Shown here piece after piece: positions 38,304 to 47,225 of a DNA stretch of 64,000 nucleotides. A program made the position numbers and the translations under genes. The stretch's first letter is position 1, and every line of letters begins with the position of its first letter. The notes under the pieces are model-generated. The model saw nothing but the letters and a program-made list of their open reading frames with translations, was not told where the DNA came from and made no database searches. The DNA comes from Melioribacteraceae bacterium (GTDB lineage: Bacteria; Bacteroidota; Ignavibacteria; Ignavibacteriales; Melioribacteraceae), in assembly GCA_030584085.1 (NCBI GenBank), contig CP129490.1:1769511-1833510 (forward strand). Direction: 5' to 3'.

Positions 38304-39026
38304 ATGAAAATAAAAATCCTAACCATATTATTTGGATTGCTATTTATTCCCAATATCTCTGCACAAGAAGAGTGTTTGGTTAATATAAATATAAATTCGA
38401 ATCGTGATAGTATTTTTGCATCGATAAATGATGGAGAATATATATTTGTGAATTCTCAATTAGCATTACCAATTGGAGTTCATAAAATCAAATTTACGGA
38501 ATCCATTGAAAAGTGGGGAAGTGAAGTAATAGAAAAGGAAGTCAAAATCAATAATTGTGATGAAGTAATAAATATAATTGCAGATTTTGATGAAAGAACA
38601 TTAATAATATCTTCTCCCGATGCTGAAATAACTTTAAATGATTCAATAATCGGTTATACACCGATCAGATTACCGATGAGTTTTAATGAAGTATATCTAT
38701 CAAGAAAGTATTATTCTAGTGAAAAAATTACCTTGCAAAATATACCGGAACAACCTAGAGTAAAATTAAATTTCTTAGGAACGGAAAATGAAGAACCTTT
38801 CATTCATTCCACTTTATTTAAGATATTGATTGGAAGTGCAGTTGCTCTCGGTGCAACCGCAGCATATTTTAAAATTGAAGCCGATAATAATTTTGATAAA
38901 TATACAGAAACCAGACAATCAGTGTATCTCGATAATACCGATCAATATGATCTTTACAGCGGATTAGCTTTCGGAGCACTGCAAATTAATTTTGGTGTGC
39001 TTCTTTATTTATTTTTGATTGAGTAA
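38304..39026 (+). CDS. PEGA-domain membrane protein
   Basis: A 240-residue exported protein with signal peptide (to about PNISAQ). A short N-terminal beta domain is followed by a PEGA domain at about 97-150 (ISSPDAEITLNDSIIGYTPIRL). Two hydrophobic segments follow (about 175-192 and 220-239), the second at the very C-terminus. The ATG follows the propeller-lipoprotein stop directly, so the three genes from 34351 form one unit. PEGA domains are common on envelope proteins and their ligand is generally unknown. Confidence 0.72.
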   Translation: MKIKILTILFGLLFIPNISAQEECLVNININSNRDSIFASINDGEYIFVNSQLALPIGVHKIKFTESIEKWGSEVIEKEVKINNCDEVINIIADFDERTLIISSPDAEITLNDSIIGYTPIRLPMSFNEVYLSRKYYSSEKITLQNIPEQPRVKLNFLGTENEEPFIHSTLFKILIGSAVALGATAAYFKIEADNNFDKYTETRQSVYLDNTDQYDLYSGLAFGALQINFGVLLYLFLIE

Positions 39027-39029
39027 ATA

Positions 39030-39047
39030 GATGATTTTCTAATCATC
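39030..39047. terminator. Small hairpin between convergent genes
   Basis: GATGATT (39030-39036) pairs with AATCATC (39041-39047) around a four-base loop, just after the plus-strand stop and including the minus-strand stop. The T tails are weak on both sides, so it may be a poor bidirectional terminator only. Confidence 0.3.
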
Positions 39048-40442
39048 GGATTGCTTCTTTAACATCTTTAACAAGCCTTGATAAGTTATACCCAAGTGTT
39101 CAGCGGCTTTTGATTTATTGCCATTAAACTTTTTCAATGCTCTATCAATCAACCACGTTTTAGCATTTTCAAGTTCTTTCATATTGCCTAGAGAAAATTT
39201 GTAAGTATCTTTTTGCTGATTAGTCTGATAGTGATTTTTCGAATGGAGTATAAAATCTTCATCAGACCAGTCATTTCCAAATAAACAAAATGTTTTAATA
39301 AAATTAGAGAATTGTCTTAAATTTCCGGGCCATTCCGAATCCGTAAGTAATTTCATTTTTTCATTACCGAGAGCGGGAGACTTAATATTTAGAAGCAACT
39401 CGTATTTAGAAATAAAATGTGTCGTCAATAATTTAAAATCATCTATTCGTTCTCTTAATGGAGGGAGATAAATCTGTGTTTCACTTAATCTATGGAACAA
39501 ATCATTTCTCAAAATATTATTTTCTATAACTTCTTCAATATTTCTGTTAGTTGATGAAATAATTTGGATATTAATATCCATCCATTCATTCGAACCGATT
39601 CTTCTAACTTTTTTCTCTTCCACTACGCGCAAAAGTTTCGATTGCAAACTAATATCCATTTCGGTGATTTCATCCAGATAAAGTATTCCTCCATTAGCAA
39701 TTTCAATTAAGCCTGCTCTTGAATTTGCCGCATCGGTAAAAGCGCCCTTAACATAACCAAACAATTCCGATTCAAATAAAGTCGAATTTATTTCCGAACA
39801 ATTAATCGGTATAAAAGGATAATTCTTTCTTGGTCCGTTTCTATGAATATATCTTGCTAATAATTCCTTTCCGGTTCCGCTTTCTCCATGCACTAAAGTA
39901 TTCAATCCGTGATTAGAAATTGTTATAGCTTTCGCGAGAACATCTTTTATAGCTTTTGATTCACCCACAATTAAGTATTCATCTTCAAGAATTTTTTTAT
40001 TCAACTGAGTTTTAAGAACTTGGTTTTCTCTCTCGACTTTTTCCTTGAGTGAATGGCTCTCTCTCTCAAGTGTGATCTGATTAATTTGCTTTTGGATAGA
40101 ATTAAATAATTCGATTTCCTCATATGGTTTTTTGATTATGTCATTTATGCCGGTTTTTATTGCTTTTATAACTAACGGTTCATCGGAATAACCGGTAATA
40201 AGAATTGATTTTATGCAAGGAAGTCGGTCTTTAAATTCTTTAATTACTTCAACGCCATTGGTGCCGGGTAATTTTAAGTCACTGATAATTATATCAATTT
40301 CATTTTCAATGTAGCTTAAGGCTTTTTTGGCAGTGGCGCAGAAATATAATTTATAACCTTTGTTATTTAACGATAACTTTAAATTCTCGAGTGAGAATTC
40401 ATCATCGTCTAGTATCAGTAAAGTAAATTTTTTATCCCTCAT
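39039..40442 (-). CDS. Sigma54-dependent response regulator (NtrC family)
   Basis: A 467-residue activator. The receiver domain (about 5-120) has the acidic pair in LDDDE and phospho-acceptor Asp55 in IIISDLKLPG. The AAA+ domain (about 150-380) has Walker A GESGTGKE and Walker B GGILYLDEITEMD. The loop that touches sigma54, usually GAFTGA, is GAFTDA. A Fis-type helix-turn-helix closes the protein (FNGNKSKAAEHLGITYQGL). It overlaps the sensor kinase gene by 11 bases, so the two are a pair. It would activate sigma54 promoters; none was found with confidence in the neighbouring gaps. Confidence 0.93.
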   Translation of the reverse strand: MRDKKFTLLILDDDEFSLENLKLSLNNKGYKLYFCATAKKALSYIENEIDIIISDLKLPGTNGVEVIKEFKDRLPCIKSILITGYSDEPLVIKAIKTGINDIIKKPYEEIELFNSIQKQINQITLERESHSLKEKVERENQVLKTQLNKKILEDEYLIVGESKAIKDVLAKAITISNHGLNTLVHGESGTGKELLARYIHRNGPRKNYPFIPINCSEINSTLFESELFGYVKGAFTDAANSRAGLIEIANGGILYLDEITEMDISLQSKLLRVVEEKKVRRIGSNEWMDINIQIISSTNRNIEEVIENNILRNDLFHRLSETQIYLPPLRERIDDFKLLTTHFISKYELLLNIKSPALGNEKMKLLTDSEWPGNLRQFSNFIKTFCLFGNDWSDEDFILHSKNHYQTNQQKDTYKFSLGNMKELENAKTWLIDRALKKFNGNKSKAAEHLGITYQGLLKMLKKQSDD

Positions 40443-42582
40443 TTCTCCCTATTATTAATGTTATTCTTGCACCCTTTTCTGAGTTTGATAGTTGAATTTC
40501 TCCACCGGCATCCTGAATTAGTTTTTTACAGATCCACAAGCCTAGCCCTGTCCCTTTACCGGGTTCTTTGGTAGTAATAAATGCGTCACATGCTTTTAAT
40601 AACATCTCATCGTTGAATCCGCTTCCGGTATCTTCGATTGCTACAATTACTCTTGCTTCTTCTGCTTTAGCAAAAATGTCGATAATATTTTCATCTTTAT
40701 TTGATTCAAGAATCGCATCCTTTGCGTTAGAGAGCAGATTTATAAAAATCTGATTTAATTCTTCGGGGGATATCTTTGCAATTAAATTCTTATCAATATC
40801 ATAGTTAATGTTAATGCCATGTAAGGCGAACTGCTTTTCAAATAATTCTTTCCAATCATTAATAACATCCCAGACATTCGCAACATCACTTGATCGATCT
40901 GTTCTCGAAGCAATTAAAAATTTCTCGACAATCGTTTTTGATCGCTTTGCAGCCTTTTCTATTAGTTGACTGTTTTGTAAAATTTGTTCGTCAATCTTTT
41001 CAGAATGATTTATTCTTTCGGCACTATTAATAATTGCACCAAGCGGACTGTTAATTTCATGTGCTACCGAACTGGCGATTGTTCCAAGTACTGCAAGCTT
41101 TTCAGCTTGAATCAGTTTGACAGTCGTTTCAGTTAATTCTCTATGACTTTTTTCAAGTTCTATTTTTTGTCTTAATATTCTCTTCTTCGAGATGGACATG
41201 GTTAATAACCAGAAAAAAAGTATGAATAGTGTGCTGATACCAAGAACCCAAGAGAGAAAGAAATATGTGTTCGGAGTGATTCTATCAATAAAATTTTGTT
41301 CAACTAAAGATGAGAGATTAAATCTTGACCCTTCTTTTATTGCAAAGAGCTCCAAGCCGTTTAGATAAGATATATCATCATATGCACTTGTTTGAGCAAT
41401 TATATTTCCTTCAATATCTAGGATATATCTTTTATCTCCCACTTCAAATCTTATATAAGGTGAGATCGTATTCAGAGATACATAAGAATGCCCTGTTGTA
41501 TAACTGCTTAAATCAAATACTTCTATCTTTTCACCTTTTCCGGTTAGCTCATAAATTTTGTGAAGCTGATTAAATAAAAATATTTGATCATTCACATATA
41601 ATATATTTTCTGTAAGTATGTTATTTAATGTGTATTCAAAAAAATGCCTAATAGTATTTTCATTTATATTAAAACTAAAGAGATTGAATTGCTGAGAATC
41701 ATTTATAGAATTGAATTTAATATATCCAACAAGTGTGCTGTCTGTTTTGTAATATACGTTTGAGGAGGTAAACTTACCGCCTAATTTTATGCTGCTAATT
41801 AATTCACCGCTTAAAGATAATCTTCTCAAGTAGCTCACGGTATCCGCTGAATAAAATGAATTCTTTATTACTGAATTGTTGTCAAAAAGATTTGTAACAG
41901 AGCGTCCGGGTTTACCCTTATGAGAATAACTGCTTGTTGCTGGATCAAAAGCTAATTCATTACTATATGAAATTGTTGTATAATAAATACTTTTTGTAGC
42001 GGGTGCATAGTTGAGCGAGGTTACAAATTCTCCGAGAGGCAAAAACCAATCGAGCGATAAATCATCTGTATTGAACGAAGCTATTCCGCGCAACGAGTTT
42101 TCATCCGGGTAGAGTTCTGCAATTGCTACAAAATATTTCCCCTCTTCCGCAGTAGGTAATACAATTAGATTTGATGAATAATATTCTTTTAAAATATCAA
42201 ATGAAAAAATTACTTTTTGAACATCTTGAAAGGGATATAGAATTCTTAGTTCTATTTTATTTCCTTTCCGTATTAAGAAGACAACCTCTTCTTCATTATC
42301 ATTATCTAAATCAACAATATTTATCGAACGGACTATAACCGTACCTTCTTCGAAGTTAAATGCATCAACAACTGCATAATTAATATCCATAATTCTAAAT
42401 CTAGGGGGAATATCATTTCTGCGTAGTTCATAAGAGATGACGAAGGTACGTCCGTCACCTCTTTGTATTTCTGAAATATATTCAGCCGTTAAGGAGAGTT
42501 GGGTTTCAAGTTTAAAAGGAGGAGCTAAAATTTGTGATAAAATGGTAAGACTAAAAAATGATATGAGTATCAAATACTTCAT
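40432..42582 (-). CDS. Sensor histidine kinase with a large predicted periplasmic domain
   Basis: A 716-residue kinase partner of the following regulator. A signal peptide (to about SQILAPP) is followed by about 415 residues of beta-rich sequence with DLDNDNEEEV-type repeats, probably a propeller in the periplasm. A single membrane segment lies at about 440-463, then a short coiled linker, the HisKA helix with phosphorylatable His508 (SSVAHEINSPLGA) and the ATPase domain with N box NLLSNAKDAI, DTGSGF and GKGTGLGLWIC. It is transcribed away from the protease/cohesin locus, sharing a 265-base gap with it. The signal is unknown. Confidence 0.9.
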   Translation of the reverse strand: MKYLILISFFSLTILSQILAPPFKLETQLSLTAEYISEIQRGDGRTFVISYELRRNDIPPRFRIMDINYAVVDAFNFEEGTVIVRSINIVDLDNDNEEEVVFLIRKGNKIELRILYPFQDVQKVIFSFDILKEYYSSNLIVLPTAEEGKYFVAIAELYPDENSLRGIASFNTDDLSLDWFLPLGEFVTSLNYAPATKSIYYTTISYSNELAFDPATSSYSHKGKPGRSVTNLFDNNSVIKNSFYSADTVSYLRRLSLSGELISSIKLGGKFTSSNVYYKTDSTLVGYIKFNSINDSQQFNLFSFNINENTIRHFFEYTLNNILTENILYVNDQIFLFNQLHKIYELTGKGEKIEVFDLSSYTTGHSYVSLNTISPYIRFEVGDKRYILDIEGNIIAQTSAYDDISYLNGLELFAIKEGSRFNLSSLVEQNFIDRITPNTYFFLSWVLGISTLFILFFWLLTMSISKKRILRQKIELEKSHRELTETTVKLIQAEKLAVLGTIASSVAHEINSPLGAIINSAERINHSEKIDEQILQNSQLIEKAAKRSKTIVEKFLIASRTDRSSDVANVWDVINDWKELFEKQFALHGININYDIDKNLIAKISPEELNQIFINLLSNAKDAILESNKDENIIDIFAKAEEARVIVAIEDTGSGFNDEMLLKACDAFITTKEPGKGTGLGLWICKKLIQDAGGEIQLSNSEKGARITLIIGRNEG

Positions 42583-42619
42583 ATAAAAAAATAAAAAGAA
42601 AAGTTGAGATAATCACTAT

Positions 42620-42653
42620 AAACAGAGTTTACAGTTTATGTAAAAAGAGTTTA
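42620..42653. promoter_or_regulatory. Pair of 12-base direct repeats spaced 22 bases, candidate operator
   Basis: AAACAGAGTTTA (42620-42631) and AAAAAGAGTTTA (42642-42653) match at 11 of 12 bases with start-to-start spacing of 22, about two helical turns. They lie in the 265-base divergent gap (42583-42847), 38-71 bases before the sensor kinase start. The gap is AT-rich, so chance is possible. Apart from this pair I see no clear promoter in it. Confidence 0.3.
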
Positions 42654-42847
42654 TATCTAAGAAAAGACATAATCAAATTAAAGCAAAAATCAAGAAATAA
42701 AATTGGTACAATTATTTCTTATAAGATTAAATGAATTATTTGATATTAATATTGATTTCGGGGGTGTTGTTTGTATCAAGTTTACTTTTATTCTTAAAAT
42801 GGCTAAAAGACACGAAGATTTAATAATAAATAAACATAGAGTAAAAA

Positions 42848-45800
42848 ATGAAAAAAATATTACTCACACTTATACTAATAATTATTAACAGTCAAATAAT
42901 TGCCCAAACAGACGACTGCCCAATTTGCCCACCCAACGGGAGTGACCAAACAGAATATGATGTAATAAAAACCAAAGATATGATGTACGAGGGAGAGTAT
43001 GTTCCGGGAGAAATACTTATTAAATATAAAGATGAAGTAACACTGGTACTTGGTAAAAGTAGTAAGGGAACAGTGATAACCGGCATTAGTGCAATAGATG
43101 CAGTATTCGAAAAACATAAAATAACCGAAGCAAAAAAACTTTTTCCACAAGAAGATAGACTTCAGCAGAAACAAATATTAAAATCATTTAATGGATATGA
43201 ATTTGAAAGACCGTCTCTGCATAACATACATAAAATAAAAATCTGTGAGGAAGCAGAAAGAGTAAACATATTTGAAGCAATAGAAGAGCTAAAACAAATA
43301 CCTGAAGTAGAATACGCAGAACCAAATTACATTTATTCTATTATTGATAGTGAACCATTATCACCCGAACTAAGCGAAGAAGAAATGCTTGAGTGGATAA
43401 ATAAACAAGGAGGGGGAGAAGGGGAGAAAGGGAGAATTAATAAAATACAAGCGGTAGTCCCCAACGATCCCTTATACTCCGAACAATGGGGCATACCTGC
43501 AACACAAGTTGATTTAGTTTGGGAAACTACCACCGGAGATACAACACAAGTAATAGCAATACTTGATACGGGGGTAGATTGGAACCACCCCGACCTAAAA
43601 AATAAGATATGGAAAAACATAGATGAAATAGAAGGTAACGGACAAGATAACGATGGCAATGGATTTATTGATGACATAAGAGGCTGGGACTTTATAAACC
43701 ATGACAACAACCCAATGGATGATAACTCCCATGGTACACACGTAGCCGGAATAGCCGCAGCGGAGGGAAATAATGGAATAGGAATAGCGGGAGTAAATTG
43801 GGGTGCTAAGATAATGCCTATAAAAGTATTCCAGAGCAGCGGAAGAGGAGATGCAGCAACGATAACGGAAGGGATAATTTACGCCACGAACAAAGGTGCA
43901 ACAGTAATTAACATGAGCTTTGGCAGTTATACAAGAAGTTTAACGATGGAAGATGCACTTGCAAATGCATACGCAACAAGCGTTTTAGTTGCTGCTGCTG
44001 GAAATGATGATAAATGCATTGGTCCTCCAGAAGTCATGAAATGTAAAAGATTTTATCCCGCAGCTATTTCGTATGTATTAGGAGTTGAAGCTACAAAAGA
44101 AATAGCTTCACCATGCTCGCCTGGACAACCATCAACATTTAGAGCATGTTTTTCAAACTATGACCAAGATGGGCCTGTATTTAGTAGGTATGAAGAATTA
44201 AATAATTATGAAATAAAAGCACCTGGTGCCAATATAATTAGCTCCGTTCCAAATGGAAATTATAGAGTATATAACGGAACATCAATGTCAGTTCCTTTGG
44301 TTGCCGGAGCAGTATCACTATACAGTAGTGTATATACGAGTCAATCACAAGAATTAATGTGGGGGAATTTTATAAATACAATCAATATTCATATTCAAGT
44401 TTTTAATGCAATGAATATCGATGCTGATCCCAGATTATGGTTTGTATCACATACGATAGTAGATACTTTAGACGGAGATGGTGACGGAAGAGTAGATGCT
44501 GGGGAAACAATAGAATTATGGTTTGAAGTAAGAAATACGTGGGGACAAGTGGATTCTGTTTGGGTTGGAATTGAATTTGGCGAGTTTGAGGATACAACAA
44601 CTGCTACTATTCTGAAGGAGAATGCGTTTATAGGAAGTATAAGTACTTATGCAAAAAGATCAAACGAATTTAATCCCTTGAAAATTGCAGTAGAATCAAG
44701 TTTAGCAAATGCAAGAGATATTACTTTCCGGGCTAGTCTATGGTACCCTGGTTTAACAGAGCCTGTTTTCCATAATATGATTTTAGTAGCAGAAAATGGA
44801 GAGGAAATTTCAGGTGTTATTGATTCAATATTAGTTCTGACTCCAAATAAACTATGGCTAGTAAGAAATAGTTTAAGAATAGGGAATAATGGAAAATTAA
44901 TAATTAAACCTGGTGCTAAAATACTAATTGATGGCAGTCAAACTATTGATTTGCGAGGCAATATAAGTGCTAGAGGAACAAAAGACAGTCTAATTATAAT
45001 TTCAAGTTATCCCTTTACCGGTTTCTCATCTGGATTTTATCGAAATAATCGCCCAACAATTGGTGATACACTAGAGTTTGTTCATTTTCGTAACCTTAAC
45101 AAAGTATATATTCAAGATCTTGCTAATTGGCCAGGATTAACAGTAAAGAACTGTATATTTGAAAATATTTATGGTGGAACAGCTGGAGTAAGTGACTTTT
45201 TAAGGGGATTTAGATATTTAATAAACAATGTCTTTTTATTCTGTCATGGTCAAATAGTAGCAGAACCAATTGGGTCGATTTCATTAGCCTTATTCAATAA
45301 TTTTATCGGAGGCTATTACAGACAAAGTAATTCAAATAATCGACCTGAGTTTAAGTATAACAATTTTGTAAATATCAAAACATATAATGATTTTAGTACA
45401 TTTTTTGAAATATCATCAGATGATGGTTCATATAGCTATAATAACTTTATTTCAAGTAAAATAATGAATACTGTTGGCTCTGCTGATATTTTGCATGTCC
45501 CATATAATTATTGGGGAACTCTTAATGAGGATAAAATAAATGATTTTTATATAGATTTTTGGGATGGTTCAAATTTACCTTTGTTAGATATAACTCCTTA
45601 TTTGACTATGCCCTCAGATTCCGCTCACGGAATAGTTTGGAAAGTATTAGTAGACGGAGTAGATTCCCAAGACGAACATCTTGATCCAATCGGTCCCGGT
45701 CCACACCGCTTTGATGTTTACTTTAATCGGGCAATGGATACAGATTATACTCCATCACTATCATTTGGAGTAAGAGAACCATTTAACCAACAAGCAGTAA

Positions 45801-47089
45801 CAGACTCATCCTTTTGGTCAGCAGACAGTATGATATGGACGGCATATAAAACCATCCAACTCCACACCGGTGACGGAATAAATAGAATACGAGTTGCTGA
45901 TGCAAGAGATACAGAAGACTTTGAAATACCAATAGAAGACCAGCGATTTGAGTTTGTAATTGATGCAGCCGGTTTAAGCTCTGTTGACTTTAATGCTACA
46001 GCCGGTCTAGGCAAAATAGAGCTTGACTGGATTCAACCAGAGGACGTTGTTGATTTGCTAGGGTATAACCTTTACCGCTTTACAAATCTTACAGACACAA
46101 CCTATACCGATACACTAATGGTAAATACCGAGATGATACTCGATACAACTTATGTGGATTATGACGTGATACCGGGTAACAATTACTATTACCAATACAC
46201 AGTAGTAAAAACAGACTTTACAGAGAGCGACAGATCAATAGTAGTTGGCTCTACAGCATTAACTTCAAGTCCGGGAGATGCAAATGGAGATTTGGCGGTA
46301 ACAGTACAAGATATAGTTTCCATAGTAGCATATTTATTGAACCAAAACCCTCAACCATTTATTCTCGAAGCAGCAGACGTAAACGGTGACTCTCAAGTAA
46401 ATATTCTGGATATAGTAGCGACCGTAAATATTATCATGTCTGAGAGCTTGCCAAAACTATCAGAAATAAGCGGCACACCAAAAATAACATTTGATAAAAA
46501 ATCAGCATACATAGAAGAAGGAGAAGGACTAGCCGGATTACAGTTCAAGATAGTAGGAACAGACATAGCTAAGGCAAACCTAATAACCGGAGAAGCAGCC
46601 AAAGGAATGGAGATATCTTACAATGTAGTAGGTGATACGATGTATGTAGTAATGTTCAGTTTCAAGAACCAAACACTTACAAACAAAGAGAAAGGAATGC
46701 TGTTCAGTTTAACGGAAGGATACTTAAGAGAACTGAAGGAAGTAACGGGAAGCAACCAGAAGGGAGACAAAGTAGAGATCGGTTTAGTAAATGACGGAGA
46801 AATAATACCGAAAGATTTTACGTTATATCAGAACTACCCAAACCCGTTTAATCCGACAACAACGATAAGATACGCAATCCCAAAACAAGAGAAAGTAGAG
46901 ATAAGGATATACAACATACTGGGACAAAAAGTATGGGAATACTTAACAGAAGAACAACAACCCGGTTACTATGAAGTAAAATGGAATAGTGTAAATAGCA
47001 GTAACAGACAAGTAGCAACTGGAGTTTATATATATCAAATAAGAGCGGGCAAATTTATTCAAGCTAAGAAGATGTTGTTGCTGAAGTAA
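42848..47089 (+). CDS. T9SS-secreted subtilisin-like protease with dockerin-like module (copy A)
   Basis: A 1413-residue extracellular S8 protease. Signal peptide to about IIAQ; propeptide (about 30-165) with VPGEILIKYK and VEYAEPNY; catalytic domain with Asp240 (AILDTGVDW), His295 (DNSHGTHVAGIAAAE), oxyanion Asn386 and Ser479 (NGTSMSVP). A long beta-rich middle follows, then a fibronectin III-like segment. The dockerin-like pair (about 1143-1200) has loops GDANGDLAVTVQD and ADVNGDSQVNILD, and the T9SS sorting domain (from about 1323) starts at QNYPNPFNP and ends KKMLLLK. First 300 and last 417 residues are almost those of copy B; the middle is not. It opens the protease/cohesin locus. No strong ribosome site. 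Confidence 0.93.
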   Translation: MKKILLTLILIIINSQIIAQTDDCPICPPNGSDQTEYDVIKTKDMMYEGEYVPGEILIKYKDEVTLVLGKSSKGTVITGISAIDAVFEKHKITEAKKLFPQEDRLQQKQILKSFNGYEFERPSLHNIHKIKICEEAERVNIFEAIEELKQIPEVEYAEPNYIYSIIDSEPLSPELSEEEMLEWINKQGGGEGEKGRINKIQAVVPNDPLYSEQWGIPATQVDLVWETTTGDTTQVIAILDTGVDWNHPDLKNKIWKNIDEIEGNGQDNDGNGFIDDIRGWDFINHDNNPMDDNSHGTHVAGIAAAEGNNGIGIAGVNWGAKIMPIKVFQSSGRGDAATITEGIIYATNKGATVINMSFGSYTRSLTMEDALANAYATSVLVAAAGNDDKCIGPPEVMKCKRFYPAAISYVLGVEATKEIASPCSPGQPSTFRACFSNYDQDGPVFSRYEELNNYEIKAPGANIISSVPNGNYRVYNGTSMSVPLVAGAVSLYSSVYTSQSQELMWGNFINTINIHIQVFNAMNIDADPRLWFVSHTIVDTLDGDGDGRVDAGETIELWFEVRNTWGQVDSVWVGIEFGEFEDTTTATILKENAFIGSISTYAKRSNEFNPLKIAVESSLANARDITFRASLWYPGLTEPVFHNMILVAENGEEISGVIDSILVLTPNKLWLVRNSLRIGNNGKLIIKPGAKILIDGSQTIDLRGNISARGTKDSLIIISSYPFTGFSSGFYRNNRPTIGDTLEFVHFRNLNKVYIQDLANWPGLTVKNCIFENIYGGTAGVSDFLRGFRYLINNVFLFCHGQIVAEPIGSISLALFNNFIGGYYRQSNSNNRPEFKYNNFVNIKTYNDFSTFFEISSDDGSYSYNNFISSKIMNTVGSADILHVPYNYWGTLNEDKINDFYIDFWDGSNLPLLDITPYLTMPSDSAHGIVWKVLVDGVDSQDEHLDPIGPGPHRFDVYFNRAMDTDYTPSLSFGVREPFNQQAVTDSSFWSADSMIWTAYKTIQLHTGDGINRIRVADARDTEDFEIPIEDQRFEFVIDAAGLSSVDFNATAGLGKIELDWIQPEDVVDLLGYNLYRFTNLTDTTYTDTLMVNTEMILDTTYVDYDVIPGNNYYYQYTVVKTDFTESDRSIVVGSTALTSSPGDANGDLAVTVQDIVSIVAYLLNQNPQPFILEAADVNGDSQVNILDIVATVNIIMSESLPKLSEISGTPKITFDKKSAYIEEGEGLAGLQFKIVGTDIAKANLITGEAAKGMEISYNVVGDTMYVVMFSFKNQTLTNKEKGMLFSLTEGYLRELKEVTGSNQKGDKVEIGLVNDGEIIPKDFTLYQNYPNPFNPTTTIRYAIPKQEKVEIRIYNILGQKVWEYLTEEQQPGYYEVKWNSVNSSNRQVATGVYIYQIRAGKFIQAKKMLLLK
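42926..43825 (+). repeat. 5' homology block of copy A (partner 50978-51877)
   Basis: Gapless 900-base match to the second protease gene at a constant offset of 8052, coding for the propeptide and the first part of the catalytic domain. Similarity is high at the DNA level, including many silent positions, and falls sharply after GAKIMPIK. Confidence 0.85.
45837..47089 (+). repeat. 3' homology block of copy A (partner 53943-55195)
   Basis: A 1253-base gapless match at offset 8106, coding for the end of the middle region, the fibronectin III-like segment, dockerin-like pair and sorting domain. It runs to the stop codon in both genes. Confidence 0.87.
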
Positions 47090-47134
47090 CTATGAACAGA
47101 ATATCCACCTTAATAAAATATTGAATATGCTTAA

Positions 47135-47154
47135 CCCACAGTTTCAACTGTGGG
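47135..47154. repeat. Intergenic palindrome 1 with GTTTCAAC core
   Basis: CCCACAGTT-TC-AACTGTGGG: perfect 9-bp arms around a two-base loop, with GTTTCAAC at its centre. It has no T tail, so it is not a classical terminator. It sits in the 136-base gap between copy A and the triple-cohesin gene; a second palindrome with the same centre follows. Confidence 0.75.
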
Positions 47155-47181
47155 AGAATAAAAGAAGCCAAAATTTAATTT

Positions 47182-47197
47182 AACCGTTTCAACGGTT
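47182..47197. repeat. Intergenic palindrome 2 with GTTTCAAC core
   Basis: AACCGTT-TC-AACGGTT: perfect 7-bp arms, the same two-base loop and the same GTTTCAAC centre as the palindrome 28 bases upstream. The outer flanks can pair further with a mismatch. The two look like members of one short extragenic repeat family. Confidence 0.7.
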
Positions 47198-47225
47198 TAA
47201 TAATTGTAAAAAATATGAGTAAAAA

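Noticed and set aside
42703-42720. Possible sigma54 (-24/-12) promoter, TTGGTACAATTATTTCT, upstream of protease A
   Set aside because: GG is followed ten bases later by TC and not GC, and the -24 box has a mismatch; too weak to call although the neighbour is a sigma54 activator.
42703-42888. Small plus-strand reading frame in the divergent gap upstream of protease A
   Set aside because: It runs into the protease gene in another frame, has no ribosome site and has A-rich, low-complexity coding content.
43333-43710. Long minus-strand open frames opposite the proteases (also 51385-51777 and 55695-56048)
   Set aside because: They mirror the conserved catalytic-domain coding sequence in all three paralogues; low-complexity Ser/Pro-rich translations and no ribosome sites mark them as shadows.
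47135-47197. CRISPR-like repeats because of the GTTTCAAC motif
   Set aside because: Only two units, with different arms, irregular spacing and no cas genes; they are palindromes, not direct repeats with spacers.
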